A stretch of 64,000 nucleotides of DNA from Actinomyces capricornis (GTDB lineage Bacteria > Actinomycetota > Actinomycetes > Actinomycetales > Actinomycetaceae), in NCBI RefSeq assembly GCF_019974135.1, contig NZ_AP025017.1, positions 2,418,001 to 2,482,000 on the forward strand, read 5' to 3'. The notes beneath the pieces are model-generated. The model searched no databases. It had not been told where the DNA came from and was given only the letters and a program-made list of their open reading frames with translations. A program made the translations under genes and the position numbers. This document shows, piece by piece, positions 27,825 through 37,136 of the stretch (position 1 is the stretch's first letter; every line of letters begins with the position of its first letter).

Positions 27825-29252
27825 CTAATCGTGGGTGGAGGTCTCGAAGAGCAGATTGACCTGCTCGTTGTACTGCGTGAGTGTTGAGGCCGGCACCCGG
27901 TCCGCCCACAGCGCCTCGACGGCGGGCGTCATGATCGCCGTGACATCCGCGCCGAAGTAGGTCAGGGGGAAGAAGAAGGTCGTCCCGTCCTCCACATGCT
28001 GGGTGAAGGGCTCGGTGGGCAGTCCCGTCTCGGCGAAGACCTCGATGGCCTTGGCCGAGGAGGAGGAGATCGCCGGGAAGACGATCCCGTGGGAGGCCAC
28101 GATGTCCTGGGCCTTGGCCGTGCCCAGGAAGGCCACCCACTTCGAGGCCGCCTCGATCTTCGTGGACTGCTTGACGATGGAGTCGCCCAGCCCATTGAAC
28201 AAGGACTGGCTCGTGCCGTTGGGCCCCTTGGGGTTGGCCGCAACACCAACATTGATCTCCAGGCCCGCGAAGGTGTTGAACATCCACGAGCCGTTGATGG
28301 CCATGGCCACGGCCCCCGAGCCGAGCTGGACGTCGGTGCTCGTGGCGTCGGAGAAGGCGCCATTGGGGCACAGGAAGCCCTTGTCCACCAGGCCGAAGTA
28401 CCAGTCCAGGGTGCGCTGGAAGTCGGGGTCGTCGTAGCGGTAGCGGGTGCCCCAGGTCTCCTGATCCGTGTAGTGCCACTCGCCCATCGAGCCAGTGAAG
28501 GGGCTCCACTGGGTCTGGCCGTCCCCGGCGCCCGCGCTCTGGATGCCCAGCCCGTAGGTGGCCACGTGCTTGGCATCGAAGCCCGGCTCATCGCCGCGCA
28601 CGCCGTTGCGGTCCACGCTCAGGCGCGCCAGGATCCGCTCGAAGGTGCCGCCGTCCTGGGGGTTCCACTCCCAGGTGGCCAGGTCCTGCTCGCTCAGCCC
28701 CGCCTGGGCCACCATGTCCTTGTTGTAGAACACCGCCTCGGTGTCCCAGTCCTTGGGGCAGCCGTACTGGTGCCCGTCCTCGCCCTTCCACAGGTCGATC
28801 AGGCCCGGCTGGAAGGCGGAGGCATCCACACCGGACCAGGCGGCCTGCTCATCGAGGGGCACCAGGACCTCCAGGTCCACGAACTGGGCGAACTTGGCGA
28901 TGTGGTTGGTGAAGACATCCGGCCCGGTCCCGGCCACGAAGCCGGCGGTCAGCTTGGTCCAGTAGTCGTCCCAGCCGATCTGGGTGATGCGCACGGTGAT
29001 GCCGCTCTCCTCCAGGAAGGCGTCCGCGCAGGCCTGGTAGGCGGGGAGCTGGCTGGCATCCCACAGCCAGTAGTCGATGGTGTCGGCCCGGCCCTCGGAG
29101 GAGCGCGGTGCGCAGGCGCCCAGGGTCAGCGCCGTCGCCGAGGCCGCCAGGGCGCCCAGGGCGCCCCGCCGGGTCATCAGCGGGCCGCGCAGGCCGGCGG
29201 AGCCCGACGGCGCAGGGGCGGGGCGGGAGCGGTTGAACAGTGCGGGGGTCAT
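27825..29252 (-). CDS. Sugar ABC transporter solute-binding lipoprotein
   Basis: 475 residues from ATG 29252, with GAGGAG 7 nt upstream. The signal contains a twin Arg (MTRRGALGALAAS) and lipobox LTLGAC, suggesting a Tat- or Sec-exported lipoprotein. The mature domain is a type 1 extracellular carbohydrate-binding fold (IDYWLWDASQLPAY, then FTNHIAKFAQFVDLEVLVPLD, GSWMFNTFAGLEINVG). It delivers sugar to the two permeases encoded directly upstream on the strand. Because the next genes are the permeases and a GH36 alpha-galactosidase, the likely ligands are melibiose, raffinose or related alpha-galactosides. Confidence 0.92.
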   Translation of the reverse strand: MTPALFNRSRPAPAPSGSAGLRGPLMTRRGALGALAASATALTLGACAPRSSEGRADTIDYWLWDASQLPAYQACADAFLEESGITVRITQIGWDDYWTKLTAGFVAGTGPDVFTNHIAKFAQFVDLEVLVPLDEQAAWSGVDASAFQPGLIDLWKGEDGHQYGCPKDWDTEAVFYNKDMVAQAGLSEQDLATWEWNPQDGGTFERILARLSVDRNGVRGDEPGFDAKHVATYGLGIQSAGAGDGQTQWSPFTGSMGEWHYTDQETWGTRYRYDDPDFQRTLDWYFGLVDKGFLCPNGAFSDATSTDVQLGSGAVAMAINGSWMFNTFAGLEINVGVAANPKGPNGTSQSLFNGLGDSIVKQSTKIEAASKWVAFLGTAKAQDIVASHGIVFPAISSSSAKAIEVFAETGLPTEPFTQHVEDGTTFFFPLTYFGADVTAIMTPAVEALWADRVPASTLTQYNEQVNLLFETSTHD

Positions 29253-29263
29253 GGGGCTGCTCC

Positions 29264-30202
29264 TCACTTGATCCCGGTGAAGCCGATGGAGTTGACGATG
29301 CGCCTGGCAGCGGCCATGAAAAGCAGCAGCATGGGCAGCGCGGCCACCAGTGTGGCGGCCATGAGGCCCGACCAGTCGGGGCCGGTCTGGGGCGCCTGGG
29401 ACTTGAAGACCGCCAGGGCCACCGTCAGCACCCGCGAGGAGTCGGTGTAGGAGACCAGCAGGGGCCAGAAGTAGTCGTTCCAGGCGGTGATGTAGGTCAG
29501 GATCGCCAGGGTGGTGATCGGGGCCTTGGCCATGGGCAGGATGAGCTGGAAGAAGACCCGGACCTTCGAGGCGCCGTCGAGCAGCGCCGCCTCCTCCAGC
29601 TCGCGGGGGATGTTCATGAAGAACTGGCGCAGGAAGAAGACCGCGAAGGGCGTCATGAACATGGTGGGCAGGGCCACCCCCAGCATGGAGTCCACCAGGC
29701 CCAGCTCCTTGACCAGCACGAAGTTGGGCAGCAGGGTGAAGATCGAGGGCACCATGAGGGCCGCCAGGAAGACGCCGAAGACGGCATCGCGCCCCGGCCA
29801 GCGCAGGCGCGCGAAGGAGTAGGCGGCCATCGCCGAGAAGAAGACCTGGCCGACCGTCACCAGCGTGGAGACCACGACGGAGTTGCGCAGGTAGATCCAG
29901 AAGTTCAAGGAGGCCCCCGAGCCGCCGTCGGCGATCGCCTCCTCGGGGCTCTGCATGCCGAAGACCCGCTGGAAGCCGCGCAGGTTCGCATCGACCGGCA
30001 GCAGGGAGGTGGGGTCGGAGGCCAGGCCCGCATTGGACGACAGCGCCGTGCGCAGCACCCAGTAGAAGGGCAGGACGGTGACCACGATGATGAGGACCAT
30101 CGCCGCCCAGGCGGCGATGCGGCCCGCGTTGAGCCTGCGGCCCTCGGGCGCGGCGGAGGAGGGGGCGGGAGTGGTGGGGGCGGTGCTCGCCGTGGAGGTC
30201 AT
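29264..30202 (-). CDS. Sugar ABC transporter permease (MsmG/MalG type)
   Basis: 312 residues, six membrane helices. The EAA loop EEAALLDGASKVRVFFQLILP near residue 200 docks to the ATPase. It follows the partner permease by 12 nt and precedes the binding-protein gene by 11 nt, so all belong to one operon. No ATPase gene is present in the locus; as in Streptomyces, a shared MsiK-type ATPase elsewhere probably energises it. Confidence 0.93.
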   Translation of the reverse strand: MTSTASTAPTTPAPSSAAPEGRRLNAGRIAAWAAMVLIIVVTVLPFYWVLRTALSSNAGLASDPTSLLPVDANLRGFQRVFGMQSPEEAIADGGSGASLNFWIYLRNSVVVSTLVTVGQVFFSAMAAYSFARLRWPGRDAVFGVFLAALMVPSIFTLLPNFVLVKELGLVDSMLGVALPTMFMTPFAVFFLRQFFMNIPRELEEAALLDGASKVRVFFQLILPMAKAPITTLAILTYITAWNDYFWPLLVSYTDSSRVLTVALAVFKSQAPQTGPDWSGLMAATLVAALPMLLLFMAAARRIVNSIGFTGIK

Positions 30203-30214
30203 GGCGGTCTCCTT

Positions 30215-31123
30215 TCAGTCCAGGTCCGTCTGACCGGCGCGGGTCAGGCGGTACTGCAGCGCGGTGATGAGGGCCAGGACCACCAGCAGGCCCACCGCCA
30301 TGGCCGAGGCGTAGCCGAACTGGAAGCGCCCGAAGGCCATGTCGTAGATGTAGAACTGCAGGACCCGGGTGGCGTTGACCGGCCCGCCCTGGGTGGTCAC
30401 CGAGACCGTGTCGAAGACCTGGAAGGAGCCGATCATCGTCATGATGAGCACCAGGGCCAGGATCGGGCGCAGTAGCGGCACCGTGATGCGCCAGAACATC
30501 GTCCACTCGCTGGCCCCATCGACCTTGCCCGCCTCGTAGACGGTGCCCGGGATCGCCTGGAGCCCGGCGAAGATCAGCAGGGCCGTGTAGCCCACGTGCC
30601 GCCACACGTTGATCAGGGCGATGGTGGGGATGGCCAGGGAGGAGGAGAAGAAGTTGACGCTCTCACCGGTGAGGGCCTCGATGAGCTCGTTGGTGATGCC
30701 CAGGGTGTTGTCCAGGATCCACAGCCACAGCATCGCCACCACCACATTGGAGACCAGGTAGGGGGTCAGCACGATCGAGCGCACCAGCGTGGACTGGGTC
30801 AGGCGCTGCATGAGCACCGCGATGGCCAGGGCCAGGATCGTCTGGACCCCGATGTTGATGACCACGTACTGCACGGTCACCTTCACCGCGTTCCAGAAGA
30901 TCGCGTCCCGGAGCATGCGCTCATAGTTGGCGGTCCCGGTGAAGACCTCGGGGGTCAGCAGGTTGTACTCGGTGACGGACAGGTACAGGCCGCGCAGCAG
31001 CGGCCAGATGTAGAAGGCGACCAGGCCGATCGCCGCGGGCAGGATGAAGGCCAGGCCCAGCGCCGTATCGGTGCGGGGCCGCCGACCGGCGCTGGGCGCC
31101 GTCAAGGATGAGGACGTTGACAT
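30215..31123 (-). CDS. Sugar ABC transporter permease (MsmF/MalF type)
   Basis: 302 residues from ATG 31123, with TTGGAG a few bases upstream; the open frame extends to 31426 but the extension is Pro/Gly-rich and overlaps the upstream gene. Six membrane helices, EAA loop YEAGKVDGASEWTMFWRITVP near residue 205. Forms the heterodimeric channel with the product of 29264-30202. Confidence 0.93.
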   Translation of the reverse strand: MSTSSSLTAPSAGRRPRTDTALGLAFILPAAIGLVAFYIWPLLRGLYLSVTEYNLLTPEVFTGTANYERMLRDAIFWNAVKVTVQYVVINIGVQTILALAIAVLMQRLTQSTLVRSIVLTPYLVSNVVVAMLWLWILDNTLGITNELIEALTGESVNFFSSSLAIPTIALINVWRHVGYTALLIFAGLQAIPGTVYEAGKVDGASEWTMFWRITVPLLRPILALVLIMTMIGSFQVFDTVSVTTQGGPVNATRVLQFYIYDMAFGRFQFGYASAMAVGLLVVLALITALQYRLTRAGQTDLD

Positions 31124-31206
31124 CGGATCTCCAAATCGACAGTGATCAGGCGGAGGCGGGATGAGGAGGCGGGCATCTCGGACGCGGGTGGGCAGGACGG
31201 CACGGC

Positions 31207-33405
31207 TCAGTTCACGGCGCTCAGGTGCAGCAGAATGAGGTGATCGGGGTGCAGGACGGGCAGGGCCAGCCCGGTGCTCGACAGGTAGGAGCCCGGCAGG
31301 ACCACCCCCTCGCCCTCCATCCACGGTGCCCGCAGCGTCAGCTCGGGGTAGGCGGGGGCCGCCAGGCGCACCCGGTAGCGGCGGCTCGGATCCAGCCCCG
31401 GCAGAGGCCGTGGGGTGGAGGGCCATGCGGGCAGTTGGCCCAGGCAGGCGATCTGGAACAGGGCCTGGGAGCCGTCGGGGGCCACGACCCCCTCGATCCG
31501 CAGCACCTCATCCTCGGCCAGGTCCGCGTGGACGCCCAGCCCTGCGTGGAGCAGCGGGCGCAGCTCCTTGTGCAGGGCGATGATGGCGGCCAGGCGTTCG
31601 CGGGAGGCGGCGTCGGCCTGGGTCAGGTCCCACTCCACGCCCATGTGCCCCCAGATCGCCGTGCCGGCGCGGAAGTCCAGGTCCAGCTCGCGCAGCGTGG
31701 TGTGGGCGCGCCCGGCCCCCACATGGGTGCCGACCAGCTCGGGGGGCAGCAGCAGGCAGGTGCCGCGCTGGATGTCCTGGCGGTCGTGGGCGTCGATGCA
31801 GTCCGAGGCCCATACGCGCTGGGTGTGCTCCAGGATGCCCAGGTCGATGCGCCCCCCGCCGCCGGCGCAGGACTCGATCTCCAGCTCCGGGAAGCGCTCA
31901 TGCAGGGCATCCAGGAGCCGGTAGAGCGCCAGGGTCTGGTCGTGGACGGCGCCCGCACCCTGACGCCCGCAGGTCGGCTCGGCGGTGGCGTGGCCGGTGG
32001 CCAGCAGGGGGGAGTTGTGGTCCCACTTGATGTAGTCGATGCCCAGCCGCTCGACCAGGGAGGAGATCGACTCATAGAGGTAGTCCCAGGCGCCGGGGGC
32101 GCACAGGTCCAGAACCCGCTGGTTGCGGTGCTCGGGGGCGCCGCCCGAGGCGTCGGACAGCACCCAGTCGGGGTGGGTGCGCGCCAGGTCGGAGTCGAGG
32201 TTGATCATCTCCGGCTCGAACCACAGGCCGAACTCCATGCCCAGGGAGTGCACGTGCTCCACCAGGGGCTCCAGGCCCTGGGGCCAGGCCTCGGGGGAGA
32301 CCTGCCAGTCGCCCAGGCCGGAGGTGTCATCGCGCCGGGAGCCGAACCAGCCGTCGTCGAGCACATAGCGCTCGATGCCCACCTGGGCGGCGGCCTCGGC
32401 CAGGGCCTTGAGCTTGTCCAGGTCGTGGTCGAAGTAGACCGCCTCCCAGGTGTTGAGCAGCACCGGGCGCGGGCGGGAGGGGTAGGAGGGCAGGGACCGC
32501 AGCCAGGCGTGGCTGCGGTGGGCCAGGGCGTCGAGCCCCTCGCCCCAGGAGAAGACCGTCCACGGCGTGGTGTAGGTCTGGCCGGGGCCCAGGCGGACCT
32601 CTCCGGGCAGGAGCAGCTCGCCGGCGCCCAGGAGCTTGCGTCCCGCGGCGGTGTGGAGGGCCAGGTACCGGCCATTGCCCGACCAGGCCAGGTGGACGCC
32701 GTGGACGCGCCCGCTGCGCCACCCGAATCCGGTGGTGCCCGCGGCCATCCAGGTGGCCGCGTCGTGCCCGGGCCGGCCCTCCCAGGACTCGCGCAGCCTG
32801 GTGCCCAGGGTCAGCTCCGTGCGCTGGAGGGTGCGCTCCAGGCAGTGGTGGCCGCTCATGTCCACCACCTCCTGGGCCTCCTGGGGCAGGGGCATGACCG
32901 GTGTGATCTCGCCGATGAGAAGATCCGCGTCCGCGCCGGTGCCCGCTCCGTCCGGGCCATCCTGGGGGCGGTCGTCGCGCACCCAGGCGCGCAGGCGCAC
33001 CAGGCCGCTGGGCTCTAGCCGCAGCTCGGTGCCCAGGGTCAGGAGGTTGCCGGTGTCCCGCCCGCTGGAGCGCAGGACGGCAGTGGTGCCCGCCGGGCCG
33101 TCCTCGGTGGTGCTCTCGTGCTCGACGACGTCGAGGTGGGGGGAGAAGGCCGAGGAGTCGGCGCGCGAGAGCAGGACCGCCGGCCGGGCGCTCCACCCCA
33201 GGTGGGCCAGGGGGAGGACCGGCAGGTCGTTGGTCAGCCAGTGGGCGTTGCGGCCGGCCGAGGTGGCGCTGGCCCGCTGGAGGTCGGCGAGGTCCTCCTC
33301 GCGAACGGGTCCCAGGTCCGGGCCCCAGTGGCGCACCACGGGGAGGCGGTCGGGCAGCAGGTCGAGCACCAGGGAGGTGCCTGCATGGCGCAGATGGATG
33401 GTCAT
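31207..33405 (-). CDS. Alpha-galactosidase, GH36
   Basis: 732 residues from ATG 33405, which has GGAAGGA 5 nt before it. Cytoplasmic enzyme releasing terminal alpha-galactose from melibiose, raffinose or stachyose. Order: N-terminal beta-sandwich (1-330), (beta/alpha)8 barrel with VLDDGWFGSRRDD, the nucleophile in YIKWDHNS (about residue 460) and acid/base Asp in WASDCIDAHDRQD, then a C-terminal beta domain. SCAGGGGRIDLGIL is the GH36 pattern. No signal peptide, so the sugar is imported first by the adjacent ABC system. First gene of the operon; its promoter faces the divergent ROK gene. Confidence 0.95.
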   Translation of the reverse strand: MTIHLRHAGTSLVLDLLPDRLPVVRHWGPDLGPVREEDLADLQRASATSAGRNAHWLTNDLPVLPLAHLGWSARPAVLLSRADSSAFSPHLDVVEHESTTEDGPAGTTAVLRSSGRDTGNLLTLGTELRLEPSGLVRLRAWVRDDRPQDGPDGAGTGADADLLIGEITPVMPLPQEAQEVVDMSGHHCLERTLQRTELTLGTRLRESWEGRPGHDAATWMAAGTTGFGWRSGRVHGVHLAWSGNGRYLALHTAAGRKLLGAGELLLPGEVRLGPGQTYTTPWTVFSWGEGLDALAHRSHAWLRSLPSYPSRPRPVLLNTWEAVYFDHDLDKLKALAEAAAQVGIERYVLDDGWFGSRRDDTSGLGDWQVSPEAWPQGLEPLVEHVHSLGMEFGLWFEPEMINLDSDLARTHPDWVLSDASGGAPEHRNQRVLDLCAPGAWDYLYESISSLVERLGIDYIKWDHNSPLLATGHATAEPTCGRQGAGAVHDQTLALYRLLDALHERFPELEIESCAGGGGRIDLGILEHTQRVWASDCIDAHDRQDIQRGTCLLLPPELVGTHVGAGRAHTTLRELDLDFRAGTAIWGHMGVEWDLTQADAASRERLAAIIALHKELRPLLHAGLGVHADLAEDEVLRIEGVVAPDGSQALFQIACLGQLPAWPSTPRPLPGLDPSRRYRVRLAAPAYPELTLRAPWMEGEGVVLPGSYLSSTGLALPVLHPDHLILLHLSAVN

Positions 33406-33442
33406 CGTTGTCCTTCCAGGGGACGGCCGGGGCGGACCGTCA

Positions 33443-33460
33443 TTTCTTGTCAAGTGAAAA
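33443..33460. promoter_or_regulatory. Candidate operator between alpha-galactosidase and ROK regulator
   Basis: AT-rich TTTCTTGTCAAGTGAAA is an imperfect inverted repeat around the core CTTG-T-CAAG. It stands out from GC-rich surroundings in the divergent promoter region. Binding by the ROK repressor is inference. Confidence 0.35.
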
Positions 33461-33602
33461 TAACTGATGGGCCTCTGCTGCGCAAGGCCCGTATTATTCG
33501 GGGGATCGCAGGGCGCGGCTACGCGGCCGCGCCGCGCTCCCCATGGGCGGCGGTCGCCGGCGCGGGGGAGTGGGATCGCCAGTGCGCAAGGAGGGAGGGG
33601 CG

Positions 33603-34811
33603 GTGCCCGCAGACTCGTCGGAGGACTGGCAGGAGGCGGCACCGGCTCCGGCCGGGGCGCGGGGGTCCTGGGGCGAGCCCGGGCGCGCCCGAGGCCTGGG
33701 CGCCCAGGCCCTGCTGGCCCTGGTGGCCCACGGTCCGATGAGCCGGACCGACCTGGGCGAGCGCCTGGGCCTGTCGCCGCCGACGACGACCCGCACGGTG
33801 CGCCCCCTGCTTGAGGCGGGTCTGGTCGAGGAGCATCCCGCCCAGGGGCGCAACGGGCCCGGGCGGCCCACCAGACTGCTGGCCCTGGCCCCCGCATGCG
33901 CCACCTTCCTGGGTGTCAAGCTCACCGCCGACCGGCTCTACGCGGTCCTGACCGATCCCCTGGGGGCGGTCCTGGCCCAGGACAGCCTGCCCCTGGGGGC
34001 CGCCGACGCCACCAGTGTCGTGGGGCTCATCGCCTCGGCCCTGGTCCGTCTGGCCTCCTCGCGCCCCCGGCCCCCCGAGGCCATCGGCATCTCCCTGGGC
34101 GGCTCGGTGGTGGCCCACCGCATCGTCGCGCGCGCCGCCTTCCTGGGGTGGCGGGAGGTCCCCCTGGCCGCCAGGGTCGAGGCCGCCACGGGCATCCCCT
34201 GCACCGTGGCCAATGATGTGCGCGCCTTCGCCCACGCCGAGGCCTGGTTCGGGGCGGGGCGGGGCAAGGACCCCTTCGCCCTGCTCACCCTGGGGGCGGG
34301 CATCGGCTGCGGCATCGTCGTGGGCGGCCAGGTGGTCTCCGGGGCCCGGGGGGCGGCGGGCTCGGTCGGGCACCTGCCGGTGGCCGCCGAGGGGCCGCGC
34401 TGCGAGTTGGGGCATGCCGGATGCGCCCGGGCGCTGGCCTCCACCCCCGGGATCGCGGCGGCCCTGGCCTCGGTTCTGGGCCGGGAGGTGGGCCTGGAGC
34501 AGGCCCTGGGCCCCGAGCTGGGGCAGGACCCGCAGGTGCGCGGCGTCCTGGAGCGGGCCGCTCGCGCCGCAGGAGTCCTGGTGGGCACCCTCATCGCCTT
34601 CATCGAGCCCGAGCTGACCGTGGTCTCGGGGGAGGCCGTCGGCGTGATCGAGGCCCACCGCGCGGCCTTCGATGAGGAGATCTCGCGGCTGAGGCACTGG
34701 CAGGCCCACCCGGCCCCGGTGAGGCTGCGCCCCTTCGAGTTCGATGAGTGGGCCCGGGGCGCCGCAGCCCTGGCGGTGGAGAGCTGGGCGGAGTCGGTGG
34801 GCGGGCGCTGA
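33603..34811 (+). CDS. ROK-family transcriptional regulator
   Basis: 402 residues from GTG 33603, chosen because AAGGAGGG lies 6 nt upstream; an in-frame ATG at 33543 is unsupported. The N-terminal winged helix (about 30-95: GPMSRTDLGERLGLSPPTTTRTV) binds DNA. The ROK sugar-kinase-like domain has the GAGIGCGIV glycine loop and a Cys cluster GPRCELGHAGCARA corresponding to the zinc site of ROK repressors, although the first Cys pair is altered. Divergent from the alpha-galactoside operon, so the most likely role is sugar-responsive repression of it. Confidence 0.9.
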   Translation: MPADSSEDWQEAAPAPAGARGSWGEPGRARGLGAQALLALVAHGPMSRTDLGERLGLSPPTTTRTVRPLLEAGLVEEHPAQGRNGPGRPTRLLALAPACATFLGVKLTADRLYAVLTDPLGAVLAQDSLPLGAADATSVVGLIASALVRLASSRPRPPEAIGISLGGSVVAHRIVARAAFLGWREVPLAARVEAATGIPCTVANDVRAFAHAEAWFGAGRGKDPFALLTLGAGIGCGIVVGGQVVSGARGAAGSVGHLPVAAEGPRCELGHAGCARALASTPGIAAALASVLGREVGLEQALGPELGQDPQVRGVLERAARAAGVLVGTLIAFIEPELTVVSGEAVGVIEAHRAAFDEEISRLRHWQAHPAPVRLRPFEFDEWARGAAALAVESWAESVGGR

Positions 34812-34934
34812 GCCCCGGGGCGGTGCGCCCGGCCGGGGAGACGGCGGCTGCTGGGCGCACTTGGGCACTGCCGGGCGGCGCTGCGACCGCAGTGTGACGC
34901 GAACCATGACTGGGGACCTAGGGCCCGGCTGTGG

Positions 34935-34960
34935 CAATCACTAAGGCTGCCCTTAGATTG
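34935..34960. promoter_or_regulatory. Extended dyad overlapping the -10 of ndh
   Basis: CTAAGG-CTGC-CCTTAG (34941-34956) is flanked by CAAT on the left and ATTG on the right, with a 2-nt bulge. The right arm overlaps the -10 hexamer TAGATT (34954-34959), so a bound protein would occlude the promoter. Confidence 0.45.
34954..34959 (+). promoter_or_regulatory. -10 hexamer TAGATT, leaderless start of ndh
   Basis: TAGATT ends 6 nt before ATG 34966; no SD. Confidence 0.5.
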
Positions 34961-34965
34961 TGCGC

Positions 34966-36474
34966 ATGAGTCGTCGTACCGCCCTCGCGCTGTCGGCCGC
35001 CGGACTGCTGGCCGCCGGCGCCGCCCTCGCCCTGGCCAACCGCCCCGCCCGCCCCCGTGTTCAGGACCTGCCCACCGGCGACGGCGGCCACCGCCCCCCG
35101 CGCGTCGTCATCGCCGGTGGCGGCTACGTGGGCTTCTGCACCGCCCGCGCCCTGCGGGCGCGCCTGGGCACCGAGCATCTCGAGATCGCCGTCATCGACC
35201 CGCGCCCCTACATGACCTACCAGCCCTTCCTGCCCGAGGTCGCCGCCGGCTCCATCCAGCCCCGCCACATCATCGCCGCCCACCGCCGCTCCCTGGACGG
35301 GTGCACGATCCTCACCGGATCGGTCACGGCCATCGACCACGCCAGCCGGACCATCACCATCACCCCGCCCGTGCCCGAGTCCACCCATGAGGCCCCCGAG
35401 CCCTACAGCATCGGCTACGACCACCTGGTGGTGGCCCTGGGCGCCGAGGCCCGCACCCTGCCCATCCCGGGGCTGGCCGAGCAGGCCCTGGGCTTCAAGC
35501 AGGTCGAGGAGGCCCTGGCCCTGCGCAACCGCGTGCTCTCGCGCATCGAGGACGCCGCCTCGACCTGGGATGAGGAGCGTCGTCGGCGCCTGCTCACCTT
35601 CGTCTTCGTCGGCGGGGGCTTCGCGGGCGTGGAGGCCATCGCCGAGCTGGAGGACATGGCCCGGGCCTTCGTGCGCTCCATCGACTCGGTGGAGCAGGAG
35701 GATGTCCGCTTCATCCTGGTGGAGGGCTCGCGCCGCATCCTGCCCGAGCTGACCGAGGAGCTCTCCGGCTACGGCCTGGAGCAGCTGCGCGAGCGCGACA
35801 TCGACGTGCGCCTCAACACCTTCCTCAACTCCTGCGAGAACGGCCACGTGGTGCTGTCCGACGGCAGCGAGTTCGAGGCCGACACCATCGTGTGGACCGC
35901 CGGGGTCAAGGCCGCCCCGGTCCTGGCCGACTCCGACCTGCCCATCGAGGCCCGTGGTCGCGTGACCACCCTGCCCACCCTCCAGATCGCGCGCGACGGC
36001 GTCGTCGTTCCCGGTGCCTGGGCGGCCGGCGACTGCGCGGCCGTCCCGGACATCACCAGCGATCAGGAGGGCGCCACCTGCGCCCCCACCGCCCAGCATG
36101 CGGTGCGCCAGGCCAGGCTCCTGGCCGACAATCTCGCGGCCACCCTGGCGGCCCCCCAGGGCGAGGAGCCCGAGCTGACCGCCTACGCCCACGAGAACCT
36201 GGGGACGGTGGCCTCCCTGGGCATCGGCAAGGGCGTGGCCCGGATCATGGGCCGCAACCTGCGCGGATTCACCGCCTGGACTGCTCACCGCGGCTATCAC
36301 GTCTATGCCATGCCCACGGTCAACCGCAAGGTGCGGATCATGATGGACTGGTTGGCCGCCGTCGTCTTCCGCCGCGACCTGGCGTCCTTCGGGTCGGTGG
36401 CCCGGCCGGGGGCGGCCTTCGCCCAGGCCGCGCAGAACGATGCCAGGATCGCCGAGCGCCGCAAGGGCGCCTGA
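34966..36474 (+). CDS. ndh: Type II NADH dehydrogenase (NDH-2)
   Basis: 502 residues from ATG 34966; an in-frame GTG at 34960 is less likely. Oxidises NADH and reduces menaquinone without pumping protons. An N-terminal hydrophobic helix (about 4-25) is followed by the FAD-binding VVIAGGGYVGF, an NADH-binding VFVGGGFAGVEA near residue 220, and a C-terminal FAD motif WAAGDCAAVPD. The C-terminal amphipathic region anchors it to the membrane. The N-terminal helix is unusual, since most NDH-2 enzymes are monotopic. A dyad over its -10 suggests repression, possibly redox-linked. Confidence 0.92.
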   Translation: MSRRTALALSAAGLLAAGAALALANRPARPRVQDLPTGDGGHRPPRVVIAGGGYVGFCTARALRARLGTEHLEIAVIDPRPYMTYQPFLPEVAAGSIQPRHIIAAHRRSLDGCTILTGSVTAIDHASRTITITPPVPESTHEAPEPYSIGYDHLVVALGAEARTLPIPGLAEQALGFKQVEEALALRNRVLSRIEDAASTWDEERRRRLLTFVFVGGGFAGVEAIAELEDMARAFVRSIDSVEQEDVRFILVEGSRRILPELTEELSGYGLEQLRERDIDVRLNTFLNSCENGHVVLSDGSEFEADTIVWTAGVKAAPVLADSDLPIEARGRVTTLPTLQIARDGVVVPGAWAAGDCAAVPDITSDQEGATCAPTAQHAVRQARLLADNLAATLAAPQGEEPELTAYAHENLGTVASLGIGKGVARIMGRNLRGFTAWTAHRGYHVYAMPTVNRKVRIMMDWLAAVVFRRDLASFGSVARPGAAFAQAAQNDARIAERRKGA

Positions 36475-36617
36475 ACGGCCGGGGGGCCTGCGCAGGGCAC
36501 GGGGGTGTCCGCGGATTGCGGGAGATGTCTGCACAATGACGGTCTCCCAGGGCTCCGAACCACTGACAACCCCGGCGAATCGCAGGCAGCCCCGGCGATC
36601 TGCGCGGGCGCGCCGCC

Positions 36618-37010
36618 TCAGTCGGACAGCACCTCGGCGTCGAAGCGCTCGGCGTAGTCCTCGGCGCTGAGCAGCTCGCCCTCGCCGCTGACCTCGACGG
36701 TGAACAGCCAGCCGGCCCCGTAGGGGTCGGTGTTGATGACGGAGGGGTCCTCCTCCAGGGCCCCATTGACCGCCACGACGGTCCCGCTCACCGGGGAGTA
36801 GAGGTCGGAGACCGCCTTGGTGGACTCCAGCTCGCCGCAGACCTGCCCGGCGCTGACCTGGCCGCCCACCTCGGGCAGCTCGGCGAAGACCACCTCGCCC
36901 AGGGCATCGGCGGCCACGGCGCTGATCCCCACGCGGGCCGGGGAGGAGGAGTCGACCCACTCGTGCTCCTCGGAGTAGCGCAGTTCGGGTCGAACGGTCT
37001 GACGTGCCAT
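36618..37010 (-). CDS. gcvH: Glycine cleavage system H protein
   Basis: 130 residues. The lipoyl-lysine lies in GELESTKAVSDLYSP (Lys about 65), the exact family motif. The H protein carries the aminomethyl group between P, T and L proteins. GGAAGGA upstream of the ATG. It is the last gene of gcvP-gcvT-gcvH; the 126-nt gap after gcvT is larger than usual. The L protein gene (lpd) is not in the window. Confidence 0.97.
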   Translation of the reverse strand: MARQTVRPELRYSEEHEWVDSSSPARVGISAVAADALGEVVFAELPEVGGQVSAGQVCGELESTKAVSDLYSPVSGTVVAVNGALEEDPSVINTDPYGAGWLFTVEVSGEGELLSAEDYAERFDAEVLSD

Positions 37011-37136
37011 GGCGGATGTCCTTCCAGTGGGTTGAGTCGAGGTGACGGGGTGCAGTCGGTCGGAGTGTCAGGGGCGTGAGGAGTGCTGCGCGGCAGGGTC
37101 GGGCCACAGCCGGGGCCCGCCCGCGGCGGGCGCGGG

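Noticed and set aside
33448..33453. TTGACA as a -35 for the alpha-galactosidase operon
   Set aside because: No TAnnnT hexamer lies 16-19 nt downstream on the minus strand. The bases are better explained as part of the CTTG-T-CAAG dyad.
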